NCBI RefSeq assembly: GCF_003315345.1
Contig: NZ_QNRO01000004.1
Span: forward strand, 62,001-126,000
Direction: 5' to 3'
DNA from: Marinobacter pelagius
GTDB lineage: Bacteria; Pseudomonadota; Gammaproteobacteria; Pseudomonadales; Oleiphilaceae
Length of the DNA stretch: 64,000 bases
A model generated the notes under the pieces. That model was not told the DNA's origin, searched no databases, and saw nothing but the letters and a program-made list of their open reading frames with translations. How positions within the stretch are numbered: the stretch's first letter is position 1; the number at the start of each line of letters is the position of its first letter. The position numbers and the translations under genes were made by a program. Positions 44,118-54,156 of the stretch are shown here, one piece after another.

Positions 44118-47090
44118 TCACAGGCCGAGCACTCCGTCGAGAAGTCCGCCACCGCCGTCACCACCATTGTTGGGGGTATCGCCGGCGTCGGTGTTGCCAC
44201 CGCTGTCGGTGCAATCGGTACCGCTGGTATCGGCATCCTGGACCACGCAGGGGTTGATCACGGCCACCGTTCCGTCGGTGAACAGCTGCAACATCTGGGC
44301 GGTCATTTCGTCAAAGACCGCGCGGGAGGAGAAAGGGTCGGCCTCTTTCTGACCCGCGGAAATCGGGTTGCCGTGAGAGCCTTCCAGGTAGCGGGTGATC
44401 AGCGGCAGACCGTCGGTCTGAAGCGGGGTGGATTCCGCGCCCATGGCTGCGGCGAGGGGATCAGTTCCCGCCAGAGGCATGTTTTCGCCCTCGATTACGA
44501 AGCCTGTTTCCGGAAGCGTGGTGGACAATGGTCCCAGCGGATACAGCACCGCATCTGCGGCATTGGGTACGGTATCGTCCGTCGGGCGATCAGGGTCATC
44601 GGGAACGCCGGCAATCTCGGTCAGCAGGATCGGTGCTTCCTTATAGAGAGGTGCGAAGGCCACCGGATCCGCCGAATCGAGCAGGCCCTGGAACACATTG
44701 AAATAGATATTCAGCTCCGTACGGCCCTGGGTCAGCAGGCCGTCCGACGCTTCATCCAGTCCCGGCAGCACTCGCGGGGCCACCGACTGGGAGTTCTCTA
44801 CCAGGCGCCCGAAGCTGCCACCGGTATTGAACAGGTTGGCGGCCAGGATCGGATTGAGATTATCGTTGCCGGCTTCGATGGCGGCGTTATTGACGTGGGG
44901 AAAGGCTGCGCCGCCCATGCCACTGAGGGAATGGCTCAGGAAATAGACCCGATCCGGATCCATATTGAGGTCCTGTGGACAATCGGCGCAGGCGGCAATG
45001 GCATCTTCGATTGCCTGCAACGATGCATTCACGTTAAGCAGGTCCAGGGCGCCCTGGCGCATGTTGTCCCGGGTATTCGCGTAGTTGGCAAAGTTCAGGA
45101 ACAGGCTGCCGGATTCCGGTGCCTCCAGCTGGCTGGCCGGGACAGGATTGAGGTCGGCGTCGGCGGCGAATCCGAAGTGGCGCTCCGTGGCATCGGCAGA
45201 AGCTCCCGCCTGCTCGCTGATCGGATTCAGACCCACAAAGCCTTCCCCGAAGATGCCGTGCAGGGGCTGGTCGATGCCGATGGTCACGAAGCAGTCGTAA
45301 CTGTTACCAGGATCTGCACACAGCAGGCCGGCTGCCGTTGCCAGAGGCAGGGTGGCAGAGCGGTCCGTGGTCACCGCATGCTGGTAGATGATGACCGGGT
45401 AACCATTTGCGGGAATACCACCACTCAGCGTCAGGAAAGTCGCGTTGTTAGTGTCCGGTGCCGTGATCACGATGGGTACCGTTGTATCCGCGCTCTTATC
45501 CGCGAATGGGAAACGATAGGTGATCCGGTCCGAGGGCGCGCCGTCGAGGCTGTCGTTACCGGAAAAATCAGCTGGCAGCCAGCTTTCGGAGGTCAGCACT
45601 GAACCATTACCGTCCTCCGGCACAGTCTGGAAATACGGCAGGGTGATTTCACCCTCGTAGACATGGACATTGAGAGGCGTGCCTTGGATTTCCTGGGCCA
45701 GCGCCGGATTCACGTCACCACCGTCACGCTGGCTGAACACACGCACCTCTCTGGGTTTCGGTGTATCCACAATGGTTTCCGCAGCGGCAGCCAGCGTCTG
45801 GGCGTCGGATTCGATATCCATGCTCAGGTCGGTAGCAACCGCGGCAGCAGTCTGTAAGGTATTGGCTAAGCGTCGATCGGACAGCGGGTCGGAAACCAGG
45901 TCCGCGTAGAGAACGGTCATACCGTTATCCCGGGCCTCGGTCAGGAGCGTGGCCAGCTCTTCATCGTAGAGGCGAAAACCGGTGTCCGTCAGTGTCTGGT
46001 AGATCTGGCTGTTAAGCGCTTCCTCATCGGACGTTGCGCCCTCGCCCAGCGTCTGGTCACTGAGGTTGTAAAAACCGTCCAGCAACCTGTTCAGGGCCTG
46101 CTGGCGTTGGGCGACCGACAGAACAGAGCGGTAATAGGTGACCGGTGCTGCATTGGCCAGCAGAACATCATCCACGGCGGTCGTGGTAATCGTGGTCGAG
46201 TAGGTAACGTCCTCAAAGCTCTGGGCAAAGCCCGCCGATGCAGCAACCTCGCGCTTGAAGTCAAAGTAGTCTGCGGCGAGCTGACGCGCCGGCAGCATGG
46301 CATCGCGGAACGGCTGGAAGGCCGCATTGGACAGAGTGCGCTCCGGATCGGCAACGCTCTGGAAAGTGGGTGAACCAACCAGTGGCTCGCCGTCGGCATC
46401 AACGATATCGTTGGTCAGCGCCAGAACGTACTGGGTCTTTTCTGCCAGCGGCTCCAGGGGCAGGACCCGCACCAGGTTGTTCTGGCCCCCGTCGATATCC
46501 AGCAACTCCACCCGGAACCTTTCGCGAAGCAGATCGCTGAAGATGGCATCGGCTTCGGCAGTGTTGCCCTGCTCCCGGAGCCTGAGTGCCTGGCGGTAGC
46601 GGATAGCCGGTGTCAGTCCGGCAACTTCGGTATCCAGGACTTCGATGGTATCGCCACTGGCGTATTCAACCGCGAAGAAAAACACGTTCTGATCCGGGTT
46701 AGGAACCACTTCCCCGTCCACCTCAACAAAGTCCCGGGCATCCAGGATCTGCTGGCTATCGAGGCTGGCGCTGATCTTGATATCAACGGGTGCCAGCACC
46801 GAGCTGCCATCCAGGAAGCCGATGCCGGTGGTTACCGGGTTAGCCGGATCGGTGCCATCGAGCATGGTGCCGTCGTCCACCTCACTCAGATAGAACAGGG
46901 CATCGCTCGGGATGGGAAACTCGGTTTCCAGTGGATCGAATAACGGGTGAACGCCACGTTCTATCAGGTTGCTGGTGATGCGGTAATCGGGATCGGCGTT
47001 CTTGCTGGTCTGGCTGCTGCCGTCGAGACAACCGGACAAACCCAGTGTCGTAGCCGACAGCGCAGCAAGGCATACGGTGCGAATCAACAT
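44118..47090 (-). CDS. VolA/Pla-1-type lipoprotein phospholipase
   Basis: 990 residues. The lipobox LGLSGC gives a lipidated C21, so the protein is attached to the membrane, probably the outer surface as in Vibrio VolA. The N-terminal part (SNLIERGVHPLFDPLETEFPIPSDALF, EPLAEKTQYVLALTNDIVDADG) matches the Pla-1/cef family. The C-terminal hydrolase domain has the nucleophile region YFLSHSLSGMGGAAF, a variant of GxSxG. The last 50 residues are Gly/Asp-rich. It probably releases fatty acids from phospholipids outside the cell. The promoter faces the ECF sigma operon across an AT-rich 280-base gap. Confidence 0.85.
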   Translation of the reverse strand: MLIRTVCLAALSATTLGLSGCLDGSSQTSKNADPDYRITSNLIERGVHPLFDPLETEFPIPSDALFYLSEVDDGTMLDGTDPANPVTTGIGFLDGSSVLAPVDIKISASLDSQQILDARDFVEVDGEVVPNPDQNVFFFAVEYASGDTIEVLDTEVAGLTPAIRYRQALRLREQGNTAEADAIFSDLLRERFRVELLDIDGGQNNLVRVLPLEPLAEKTQYVLALTNDIVDADGEPLVGSPTFQSVADPERTLSNAAFQPFRDAMLPARQLAADYFDFKREVAASAGFAQSFEDVTYSTTITTTAVDDVLLANAAPVTYYRSVLSVAQRQQALNRLLDGFYNLSDQTLGEGATSDEEALNSQIYQTLTDTGFRLYDEELATLLTEARDNGMTVLYADLVSDPLSDRRLANTLQTAAAVATDLSMDIESDAQTLAAAAETIVDTPKPREVRVFSQRDGGDVNPALAQEIQGTPLNVHVYEGEITLPYFQTVPEDGNGSVLTSESWLPADFSGNDSLDGAPSDRITYRFPFADKSADTTVPIVITAPDTNNATFLTLSGGIPANGYPVIIYQHAVTTDRSATLPLATAAGLLCADPGNSYDCFVTIGIDQPLHGIFGEGFVGLNPISEQAGASADATERHFGFAADADLNPVPASQLEAPESGSLFLNFANYANTRDNMRQGALDLLNVNASLQAIEDAIAACADCPQDLNMDPDRVYFLSHSLSGMGGAAFPHVNNAAIEAGNDNLNPILAANLFNTGGSFGRLVENSQSVAPRVLPGLDEASDGLLTQGRTELNIYFNVFQGLLDSADPVAFAPLYKEAPILLTEIAGVPDDPDRPTDDTVPNAADAVLYPLGPLSTTLPETGFVIEGENMPLAGTDPLAAAMGAESTPLQTDGLPLITRYLEGSHGNPISAGQKEADPFSSRAVFDEMTAQMLQLFTDGTVAVINPCVVQDADTSGTDCTDSGGNTDAGDTPNNGGDGGGGLLDGVLGL

Positions 47091-47370
47091 GTTTCGTTAC
47101 CTCTGTTTTTTTGTAGTTCGACGGTCCCTCGCCTTTAGTTGCCCTCAACGGAGGTCTAATTGCAAAGGTTCCAAAACCAGAGGCACTTTTTTGTCATTTC
47201 AGCCAAAAATTATTACAAACAGTTGATATTAAAACCGAAAATTTATATTCAATTTTTTACAAACGGACATACCCCAGCCAGAGGTGCGCTGGTACCATTT
47301 AAAAATGCGACAAAAACCATAAAACTCACGCAGCACGAACCACGTGCCGGGTGTTTTCAGGGGTACCCGC

Positions 47371-47958
47371 TTGGCCTTACTTTCATTTCGCCAATCAAAA
47401 TCGAAACGCTTCGACCGTCTGGTTCAGCCCCACCTGAAGACGATGTTCACCTTTGCCTACCGGTTAACCGGTCGTGAGCACGATGCCGAGGATCTGGTCC
47501 AGGACGTGGTGGTCAAACTCTATCCGCGCCTGGACGAGCTGGAATCCGTGGACCACCTTCGACCCTGGCTGCACCGGGTGCTTTACCGGCATTTCGTCGA
47601 TACAATCCGTAAACGACCTGCGGGACGGGAGATCAACACCAGCGCCCTGGATCTCCATGACGAGCAGACACCGTTTCTGGAGACCCGGGTTGGTAGCGAG
47701 CCAGACCCGCTGGCGAATGTGGAATGGGATATCCGCAGCCAAACCCTGAAACGGCTGTTGGGAGAGCTTCATCCCGATCAGCGAACCCTTTTGTTACTAC
47801 ACGACGCCGACGGCTGGCGTCAGGAAGACATCGCAGAGGTACTCGACGTGCCCATCGGCACCATCAAATCCCGGCTTCATCGGACCCGCGCCCTGCTCCG
47901 CACAAAATTGCAGGAAGAACTGGAACCTTTTGAGCAGCAACTCCGTGGACTCAAATGA
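47371..47958 (+). CDS. ECF-family RNA polymerase sigma factor
   Basis: 195 residues from TTG at 47371, which has AGGGG seven bases upstream; a GTG at 47344 is in frame but has no ribosome site. Region 2 (FTFAYRLTGREHDAEDLVQDVVVKLY) and region 4 (LHPDQRTLLLLHDADGWRQEDIAEVLDVPIGTIKSRLHRTRALL) are intact. It is followed 10 bases later by its anti-sigma factor. The AT-rich upstream gap (47150-47340) may hold an autoregulated promoter. The target genes are likely the two exported proteins downstream and possibly the divergent lipase. Confidence 0.88.
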   Translation: MALLSFRQSKSKRFDRLVQPHLKTMFTFAYRLTGREHDAEDLVQDVVVKLYPRLDELESVDHLRPWLHRVLYRHFVDTIRKRPAGREINTSALDLHDEQTPFLETRVGSEPDPLANVEWDIRSQTLKRLLGELHPDQRTLLLLHDADGWRQEDIAEVLDVPIGTIKSRLHRTRALLRTKLQEELEPFEQQLRGLK

Positions 47959-47968
47959 GGTAGATGCG

Positions 47969-48634
47969 ATGAACTGCAAACATTTTCTGCAAGACGTGGA
48001 CGCGATGGCAGCCGGAGAGCTCTCCGAGCCGGTGGAGCTGGAGATGCGCCGGCATGCCGAGCGCTGTGGAGCCTGTGCACGAGCCCTGTCTTCGGCCGCG
48101 CTGATGATGGAGGAGGTGGCCCGGGAACGGGCGCCCGAACCGGACCAGGGTTTCGAGGCGCGAATGCTGGCGGCAGCGAAGCGAGGCGAACAGCCATCAG
48201 CGAAACGCTCCTGGGCAATACCCGCCTGGGGAGGTGCCGTAGCGGCGGCACTGGTGGTCGGGATCTTCATCGGTAGCGAGTTTTCTGCACCGCAACAGCA
48301 GGCAAGTCCGGTAGCGGACTCCAGCACGACCACCGTTCAGGAAGTTGCAGCTACGGGAGATCAGAAGACCGTCCGGCTCGCGTTCACCTCCACGGAGGCA
48401 GTGGACAATGTCACTCTGACCCTGGAACTGCCTCCGAATATGGAGCTGGCGCCCTTTCCCGGTCGTCATCGCGTAAGCTGGAAGGTGAACCTGAAGCCGG
48501 GGGATAACCTGCTCGCCCTGCCCCTGAACATTCTGTTCCCGGGTGAAGGCACCCTGGTGGCCCATCTGGATGACGGCCGCAAGCGCAAAACCTTCCGTAC
48601 CGACATTGGCACGACAATGGAGCCATCTTCATGA
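47969..48634 (+). CDS. Transmembrane anti-sigma factor with zinc-finger domain
   Basis: 221 residues from the ATG at 47969 with GAGGTAG upstream. The N-terminal part has the H-x3-C-x2-C anti-sigma zinc motif (RHAERCGACARAL). One membrane helix follows at about 86-104 (AIPAWGGAVAAALVVGIFIG), then a periplasmic domain with TLELPPNMELAPFPGRHRVSWKVNLKPGDNLLALPL, a beta-sandwich-like segment. It should hold the ECF sigma factor at the inner membrane. It overlaps the next gene by ATGA. Confidence 0.85.
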   Translation: MNCKHFLQDVDAMAAGELSEPVELEMRRHAERCGACARALSSAALMMEEVARERAPEPDQGFEARMLAAAKRGEQPSAKRSWAIPAWGGAVAAALVVGIFIGSEFSAPQQQASPVADSSTTTVQEVAATGDQKTVRLAFTSTEAVDNVTLTLELPPNMELAPFPGRHRVSWKVNLKPGDNLLALPLNILFPGEGTLVAHLDDGRKRKTFRTDIGTTMEPSS

Positions 48635-49083
48635 GGTCAGCATTATTCTTGCCACGGCTGGTGGCGGCCATGTGCATGGCGCTCGGGCTCGCCGGGATGC
48701 CAGCATTGGCAGCCGCGGAAACCGACTTCGAAGTCACCATGAGAATGGTCGAGGACGAGGACGTCCTGGATTCTTCCTTCGTCCAGGAGATGGAGTTGCC
48801 TGACTCCGTCAACGAACTGGATGTTTCGGAGATCCAGAGCGACGCCAGAGAGCTGGAGGAGACGCTGGCCTCAGAATCGAGAGAGACCCGGGATGCTCTG
48901 GACCTGGAACTCCCCGGAGAAGAGGACCCGACACTGCCTGTGATCGATCTGCCTGGGACGGACCTGACGGACCCGGAACTGCCCATTGGCGACCTCCGCG
49001 ATAAGGACCTCGACCTGCTGGACACCGGCAACAACCTTGTGGACAAGAGCGAAGACCTGCTGGATAACACAAGCGGCAACTAG
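48631..49083 (+). CDS. Small acidic exported protein of the ECF operon, unknown function
   Basis: 150 residues. The signal peptide is about 29 residues (ending ALAAAE). The mature part is very acidic and rich in Asp, Glu and Leu, with short repeated Leu-Asp units (DLPGTDLTDPELPIGDL, KDLDLLDTGNNLVDK). There is no Cys and no recognised domain. It may be intrinsically disordered or bind cations. It is coupled to the anti-sigma gene by a 4-base overlap, so it is probably a partner or output of that regulatory system. Confidence 0.65.
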   Translation: MRSALFLPRLVAAMCMALGLAGMPALAAAETDFEVTMRMVEDEDVLDSSFVQEMELPDSVNELDVSEIQSDARELEETLASESRETRDALDLELPGEEDPTLPVIDLPGTDLTDPELPIGDLRDKDLDLLDTGNNLVDKSEDLLDNTSGN

Positions 49084-49156
49084 TACCTGATTTTCTGCTC
49101 CTCCCTGAGGTAAGCTTACCCCTGATGCGCCGGTTTCTGTTCCAGCTTCAAGGGTA

Positions 49157-50479
49157 TTGTGCTTGCTGCTTCGTCCCGTACACCTTTTGCTTGTCACCTG
49201 GCTAACCATACTGTCTCCGGTTTCTGCGGCCGATGCCAGCCCGAAAGCGGCTGAACGCTTCCGGGCAGGTATTGCCGCATTCAAGGCCGGAGACCTGGAT
49301 CAGGCCAGAGTACTCCTGGAATCCGCCGCCAGCCTTGGCATGGAGTCCCGCGCCCTCATCTACAACCTCGGCGTCCTCTACTACAAAACCGGAGATTTCC
49401 CCAACGCTGAACACATGTTCCGACAACTGACCGAAACCGGCCAGAGGAGCCTGGCGTTCTACAACCTGGGACTCATCGCTCTCGCCCGCGACGATAAAGC
49501 CAGCGCCAGAACGGCCTTTCGGGAGGTAGTCGACACCGGTGATGCCGACAACCTGACCCAACTCGCTGCAGCCCAACTGGACCGCCTGGGCGCGCAGACT
49601 CCCCTGCCTCCGTGGCAGGCCCTGGCATCCCTGTCGGCGGGCTATGAGGACAACATCGGTCTGTTTCCCGATGAGGCCGCCACCACAATCGAGGACAGTT
49701 TTCTCGAGTCGGTGGCGGCAGTGTCCGGCTACCTCCACCGACAGGGAAAACACGGTTTCAGGTTGCAGGGCCAGGCCTATGCCCGGGAATACGACTCAGA
49801 GGATGAGTTCAACTCCCACCTGGCGCGTCTGGATACCAACTGGGAGTATCGACTGGATGACTATCGGCTTTATGCCGGAGTTGGCGGCGACAAACTCTGG
49901 TACGGCGGCAAGCCCCGTGAGGAAAGAGCCAGGATCTCGACCGGACTGAGCACATCCGCGTGTGCTATCGCTGCGGAGCGCGCCCAATGCTCGGTGTCGG
50001 CCCGCGCGGAGCATGTTTCGGCAACTTCCCGTTACGATGCTTACGACGGCCGGCACTACCGACTGGATGCCCGTTACCGGGCACGGCTCGGCAACTGGGG
50101 CGGCGGACTGCGGTATTACCTGGATTACGACGACCGTCGCAACCTGGAAACCGAGTGGGAGTACTTCAGTGTATCGCCCCTGGGCCAAACCCTGGAAATC
50201 AGCACCAGCTACTACCCGATCCCGGCACTGGAAGTCGGCGGCGTGTTGGGCTACCGCTACAATTTTTACCGGAACGCCCATCGCCTGAGCGTGCCCGAGG
50301 GTACCTGGATTATCAACCGGGTGGATCAGCGTCTGTCATTGGGCGTGAATGCTGACTACCGGATCAACGATACCTTCTCGGTGGTGGCCGGTTGGCGGGG
50401 CGTCCGGAATGAAAGCAACATTCCCCGCTACGAATACAAGCGCAGCACGGCCACCCTGGGGGTCACCGTGCTGCTGTGA
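49157..50479 (+). CDS. TPR-containing outer-membrane beta-barrel protein of the ECF operon
   Basis: 440 residues from a TTG at 49157; the ribosome site is poor, so a different start is possible. The signal peptide ends near SPVSAAD. Residues about 30-150 form TPR units (YNLGVLYYKTGDFPNAEHMFRQLTE, FYNLGLIALARDDKASARTAF). From about 155 the protein turns to beta-barrel strands (LSAGYEDNIGLFPDE, YRLYAGVGGDKLWYGG) and ends in STATLGVTVLL. The layout resembles periplasmic TPR-barrel exporters or assembly factors for surface polymers. It is the last gene of the ECF operon, 73 bases after the acidic protein gene. Confidence 0.75.
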   Translation: MCLLLRPVHLLLVTWLTILSPVSAADASPKAAERFRAGIAAFKAGDLDQARVLLESAASLGMESRALIYNLGVLYYKTGDFPNAEHMFRQLTETGQRSLAFYNLGLIALARDDKASARTAFREVVDTGDADNLTQLAAAQLDRLGAQTPLPPWQALASLSAGYEDNIGLFPDEAATTIEDSFLESVAAVSGYLHRQGKHGFRLQGQAYAREYDSEDEFNSHLARLDTNWEYRLDDYRLYAGVGGDKLWYGGKPREERARISTGLSTSACAIAAERAQCSVSARAEHVSATSRYDAYDGRHYRLDARYRARLGNWGGGLRYYLDYDDRRNLETEWEYFSVSPLGQTLEISTSYYPIPALEVGGVLGYRYNFYRNAHRLSVPEGTWIINRVDQRLSLGVNADYRINDTFSVVAGWRGVRNESNIPRYEYKRSTATLGVTVLL

Positions 50480-50506
50480 GCCCTTCGGGACTCAGACTCA
50501 GTGGGC

Positions 50507-52306
50507 CTACTCGATATCCACCAGCACCTCACCGGGCACGACCCGATCGCCCTTGGCGATAAACACGCCCTTGACCGATCCGGCAATGGTCGCCTTCACC
50601 TCGGTTTCCATCTTCATCGCTTCGATGATCAGCACTGGGTCGCCGGCCCGCACCTCGTCACCCTCCTTGACCATGACATCCACGATGTTGCCGGGCATGC
50701 TGGTGGTGACATGGCCCTCTTTGGTGGCCGTAGCGCGGCCGCCGCTGGAGCGGGCGCCCTCGCCATCCTCACCCAGCGACGCCAGATGGATTTCCTCGGG
50801 TACGCCATCCACGGTCATGTAGAAGCGGCGTTCGTTCTCGCCGGAAGGGTTGGCACCGGTTACGTGGATATCGTAGCTCTCGCCATGAACGGTGATCTTG
50901 AACTTGCTGGACACACCGCCGGCGGACTGGCCGGTGGGGATGGGTTCCAGCGGCTCAGGCTGCAGAGTGCCGTCGCGACGCTGCTCCAGGTAGGCTTTCG
51001 CCTGGTCCGGGAACATGGCGTAAGTGAGCACATCTTCTTCGCTGGTCGCCAGTTCCCCCACCTGTTTGCGCAGTTCGTCCAGCTCCCGTGGAATCAGGTT
51101 GGCCGGGCGCTCCTCGATCAGCTCCTCGTTGCCAACGGCGCGCTGCTGGAGGGCCTTGTCGACCACCGCCGGCGCCTTCCCGTACCACCCCTGCAGGTAC
51201 TTTTTGACTTCGTTGGTGATGGACTCGTAGCGCTTGCCCGCCAGCACATTGATCACCGCCTGGGTACCGACAATCTGGGAAGTCGGGGTTACCAGCGGCG
51301 GATAACCCAGGTCCTTGCGCACCCGCGGAATTTCCTCGAACACGTCCTGGATTCGATCCAGCGCACCCTGCTCCTTCAGCTGGTTGGCGAGGTTCGACAT
51401 CATGCCACCGGGCACCTGGGACAGCAGCACGGAGGTATCGACACCGTTGTAGTCGCTCTCGAACTGGTGATATTTCTTCCGCACCTCCCGGAAGTGGCGG
51501 GTGGCCTTGTCCAACAGCTCAAGGTTCAGCCCGGTTTCAAGCCCGGCATCGTGCAGCGCCGCCACCAGTGACTCCGTGGGCGGATGGCTGGTACCGCCGG
51601 CAAAGGCCGAAAGCGCGGTATCGATATGGTCAACGCCGGCTTCCATGGCCGCCCACTGGCACATCGGCGCCATGCCCGAGGTGGCGTGGGAATGCAGGAA
51701 AACGGGCAGATTCAGGGTCTGCTTCAGCTTGCCCACCAGTTCGGCGGTTACCGCCGGCGTCAGGAGACCGGCCATGTCCTTGATGGCAATGCTGTCCGCA
51801 CCCATCTCCGCCATGGCTTTGGCCTGCTCAAGGTAAGCATCTGTGCCGTGCACGGGGCTCACGGTATAGCAGATGGTGCCCTGGGCGTGTTTACCGGCTT
51901 TCTTCACAGCCTTGATGCTGGTCTCCAGGTTACGCACATCGTTCAGGGCATCGAAAATGCGAAATACGTCCATGCCGTTTTCCACCGCCTTGGCGACAAA
52001 GGCCTCCACCACGTCATCGCCGTAATGGCGATAGCCCAGCAGGTTCTGACCACGCAGCAGCATCTGCAGACGGGTGTTGGGCAAAGCCTTGCGCAGGGTG
52101 CGTAGCCGCTCCCACGGGTCTTCCTTCAGGAAACGTACGCAGGCGTCGAAGGTAGCACCACCCCAGCATTCCAGGGACCAGTAACCGGCCTGATCCAGCC
52201 ACTCACAGGCCGGGAGCATGTCTTCGGTGCGCATGCGCGTGGCAATCAGGGACTGGTGGGCATCCCTGAGGATAACGTCGGTAATATGAATCTTGCGCTT
52301 GGTCAT
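50507..52306 (-). CDS. pycB: Pyruvate carboxylase subunit B (biotin-carrying carboxyltransferase)
   Basis: 599 residues. The N-terminal HMGL-like carboxyltransferase domain has LRDAHQSLIATRMRTEDML, with SLECWGGATFDACVRFL and the metal-binding HSHATSGMAP. The PYC/OAD conserved domain follows at about 300-470. A C-terminal biotinyl domain has the biotin lysine K565 in EAMKMET, joined by a linker. The domain set is shared with the alpha subunit of sodium-pumping oxaloacetate decarboxylase, but the beta and gamma membrane subunits are absent and a biotin carboxylase gene lies 21 bases upstream. That favours a two-subunit anaplerotic pyruvate carboxylase, as in Pseudomonas. Confidence 0.88.
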   Translation of the reverse strand: MTKRKIHITDVILRDAHQSLIATRMRTEDMLPACEWLDQAGYWSLECWGGATFDACVRFLKEDPWERLRTLRKALPNTRLQMLLRGQNLLGYRHYGDDVVEAFVAKAVENGMDVFRIFDALNDVRNLETSIKAVKKAGKHAQGTICYTVSPVHGTDAYLEQAKAMAEMGADSIAIKDMAGLLTPAVTAELVGKLKQTLNLPVFLHSHATSGMAPMCQWAAMEAGVDHIDTALSAFAGGTSHPPTESLVAALHDAGLETGLNLELLDKATRHFREVRKKYHQFESDYNGVDTSVLLSQVPGGMMSNLANQLKEQGALDRIQDVFEEIPRVRKDLGYPPLVTPTSQIVGTQAVINVLAGKRYESITNEVKKYLQGWYGKAPAVVDKALQQRAVGNEELIEERPANLIPRELDELRKQVGELATSEEDVLTYAMFPDQAKAYLEQRRDGTLQPEPLEPIPTGQSAGGVSSKFKITVHGESYDIHVTGANPSGENERRFYMTVDGVPEEIHLASLGEDGEGARSSGGRATATKEGHVTTSMPGNIVDVMVKEGDEVRAGDPVLIIEAMKMETEVKATIAGSVKGVFIAKGDRVVPGEVLVDIE

Positions 52307-52327
52307 TTGGATCTCTCCGATGTTCTT

Positions 52328-53749
<1,422 letters not shown>

Positions 53750-54069
53750 GGAATATCCTCCAGGTGGTGGAAGTCGTTCGTTTTCGAGAGGTCGATGTGA
53801 GCGGCAATGACGCCACCCGATGACTGGCCGTCAGGCCAGGGGCGGTGCCTGGGGCAGCACCAGAAGTATCACAAACTCTGGCGCAGGGAATCTGGCGTTA
53901 CTTGGGGCGTCCTGCATGGGCGTCCTACGGTATGACGAAAGTCGTACGTAGTTTCACGTGATCAAGACCAGTCTTCAATACGGTTTTCTGGGTCCAATGC
54001 CTCGATTTTTTCGAACTATTGCCAGAGGGAATCTCGGTTTTTATTTCGAAAGAATTGGAAAAAGACTAG
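53750..54069. other. Intergenic region upstream of pycA
   Basis: About 320 bases with no convincing gene. It must hold the pycA promoter. Short inverted repeats occur (TGGCC/GGCCA near 53825-53840), and the part nearest the porin gene is AT-rich. No riboswitch or clear regulator site was recognised. Confidence 0.4.
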
Positions 54070-54100
54070 AAAAACCCGGCTCGGGGGAGCGTGAGCCGGG
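54070..54100 (-). terminator. Rho-independent terminator after the DcaP-like porin gene
   Basis: On the minus strand an 8-bp stem (CCCGGCTC and GAGCCGGG, 10-base loop) is followed by five Ts (complement of 54070-54074), 57 bases after the porin stop codon. Confidence 0.8.
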
Positions 54101-54156
54101 GTAAGAAAATGCAAAGCACCTGAGGCATCATCCACCTCAGAGAGGGGTCTTGGCGA

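Noticed and set aside
44070..45602. A 510-residue plus-strand open frame opposite the VolA-like lipase
   Set aside because: It lies wholly inside a well-supported lipoprotein gene on the other strand, its translation has no domain or signal, and it arises from the codon bias of GC-rich DNA.
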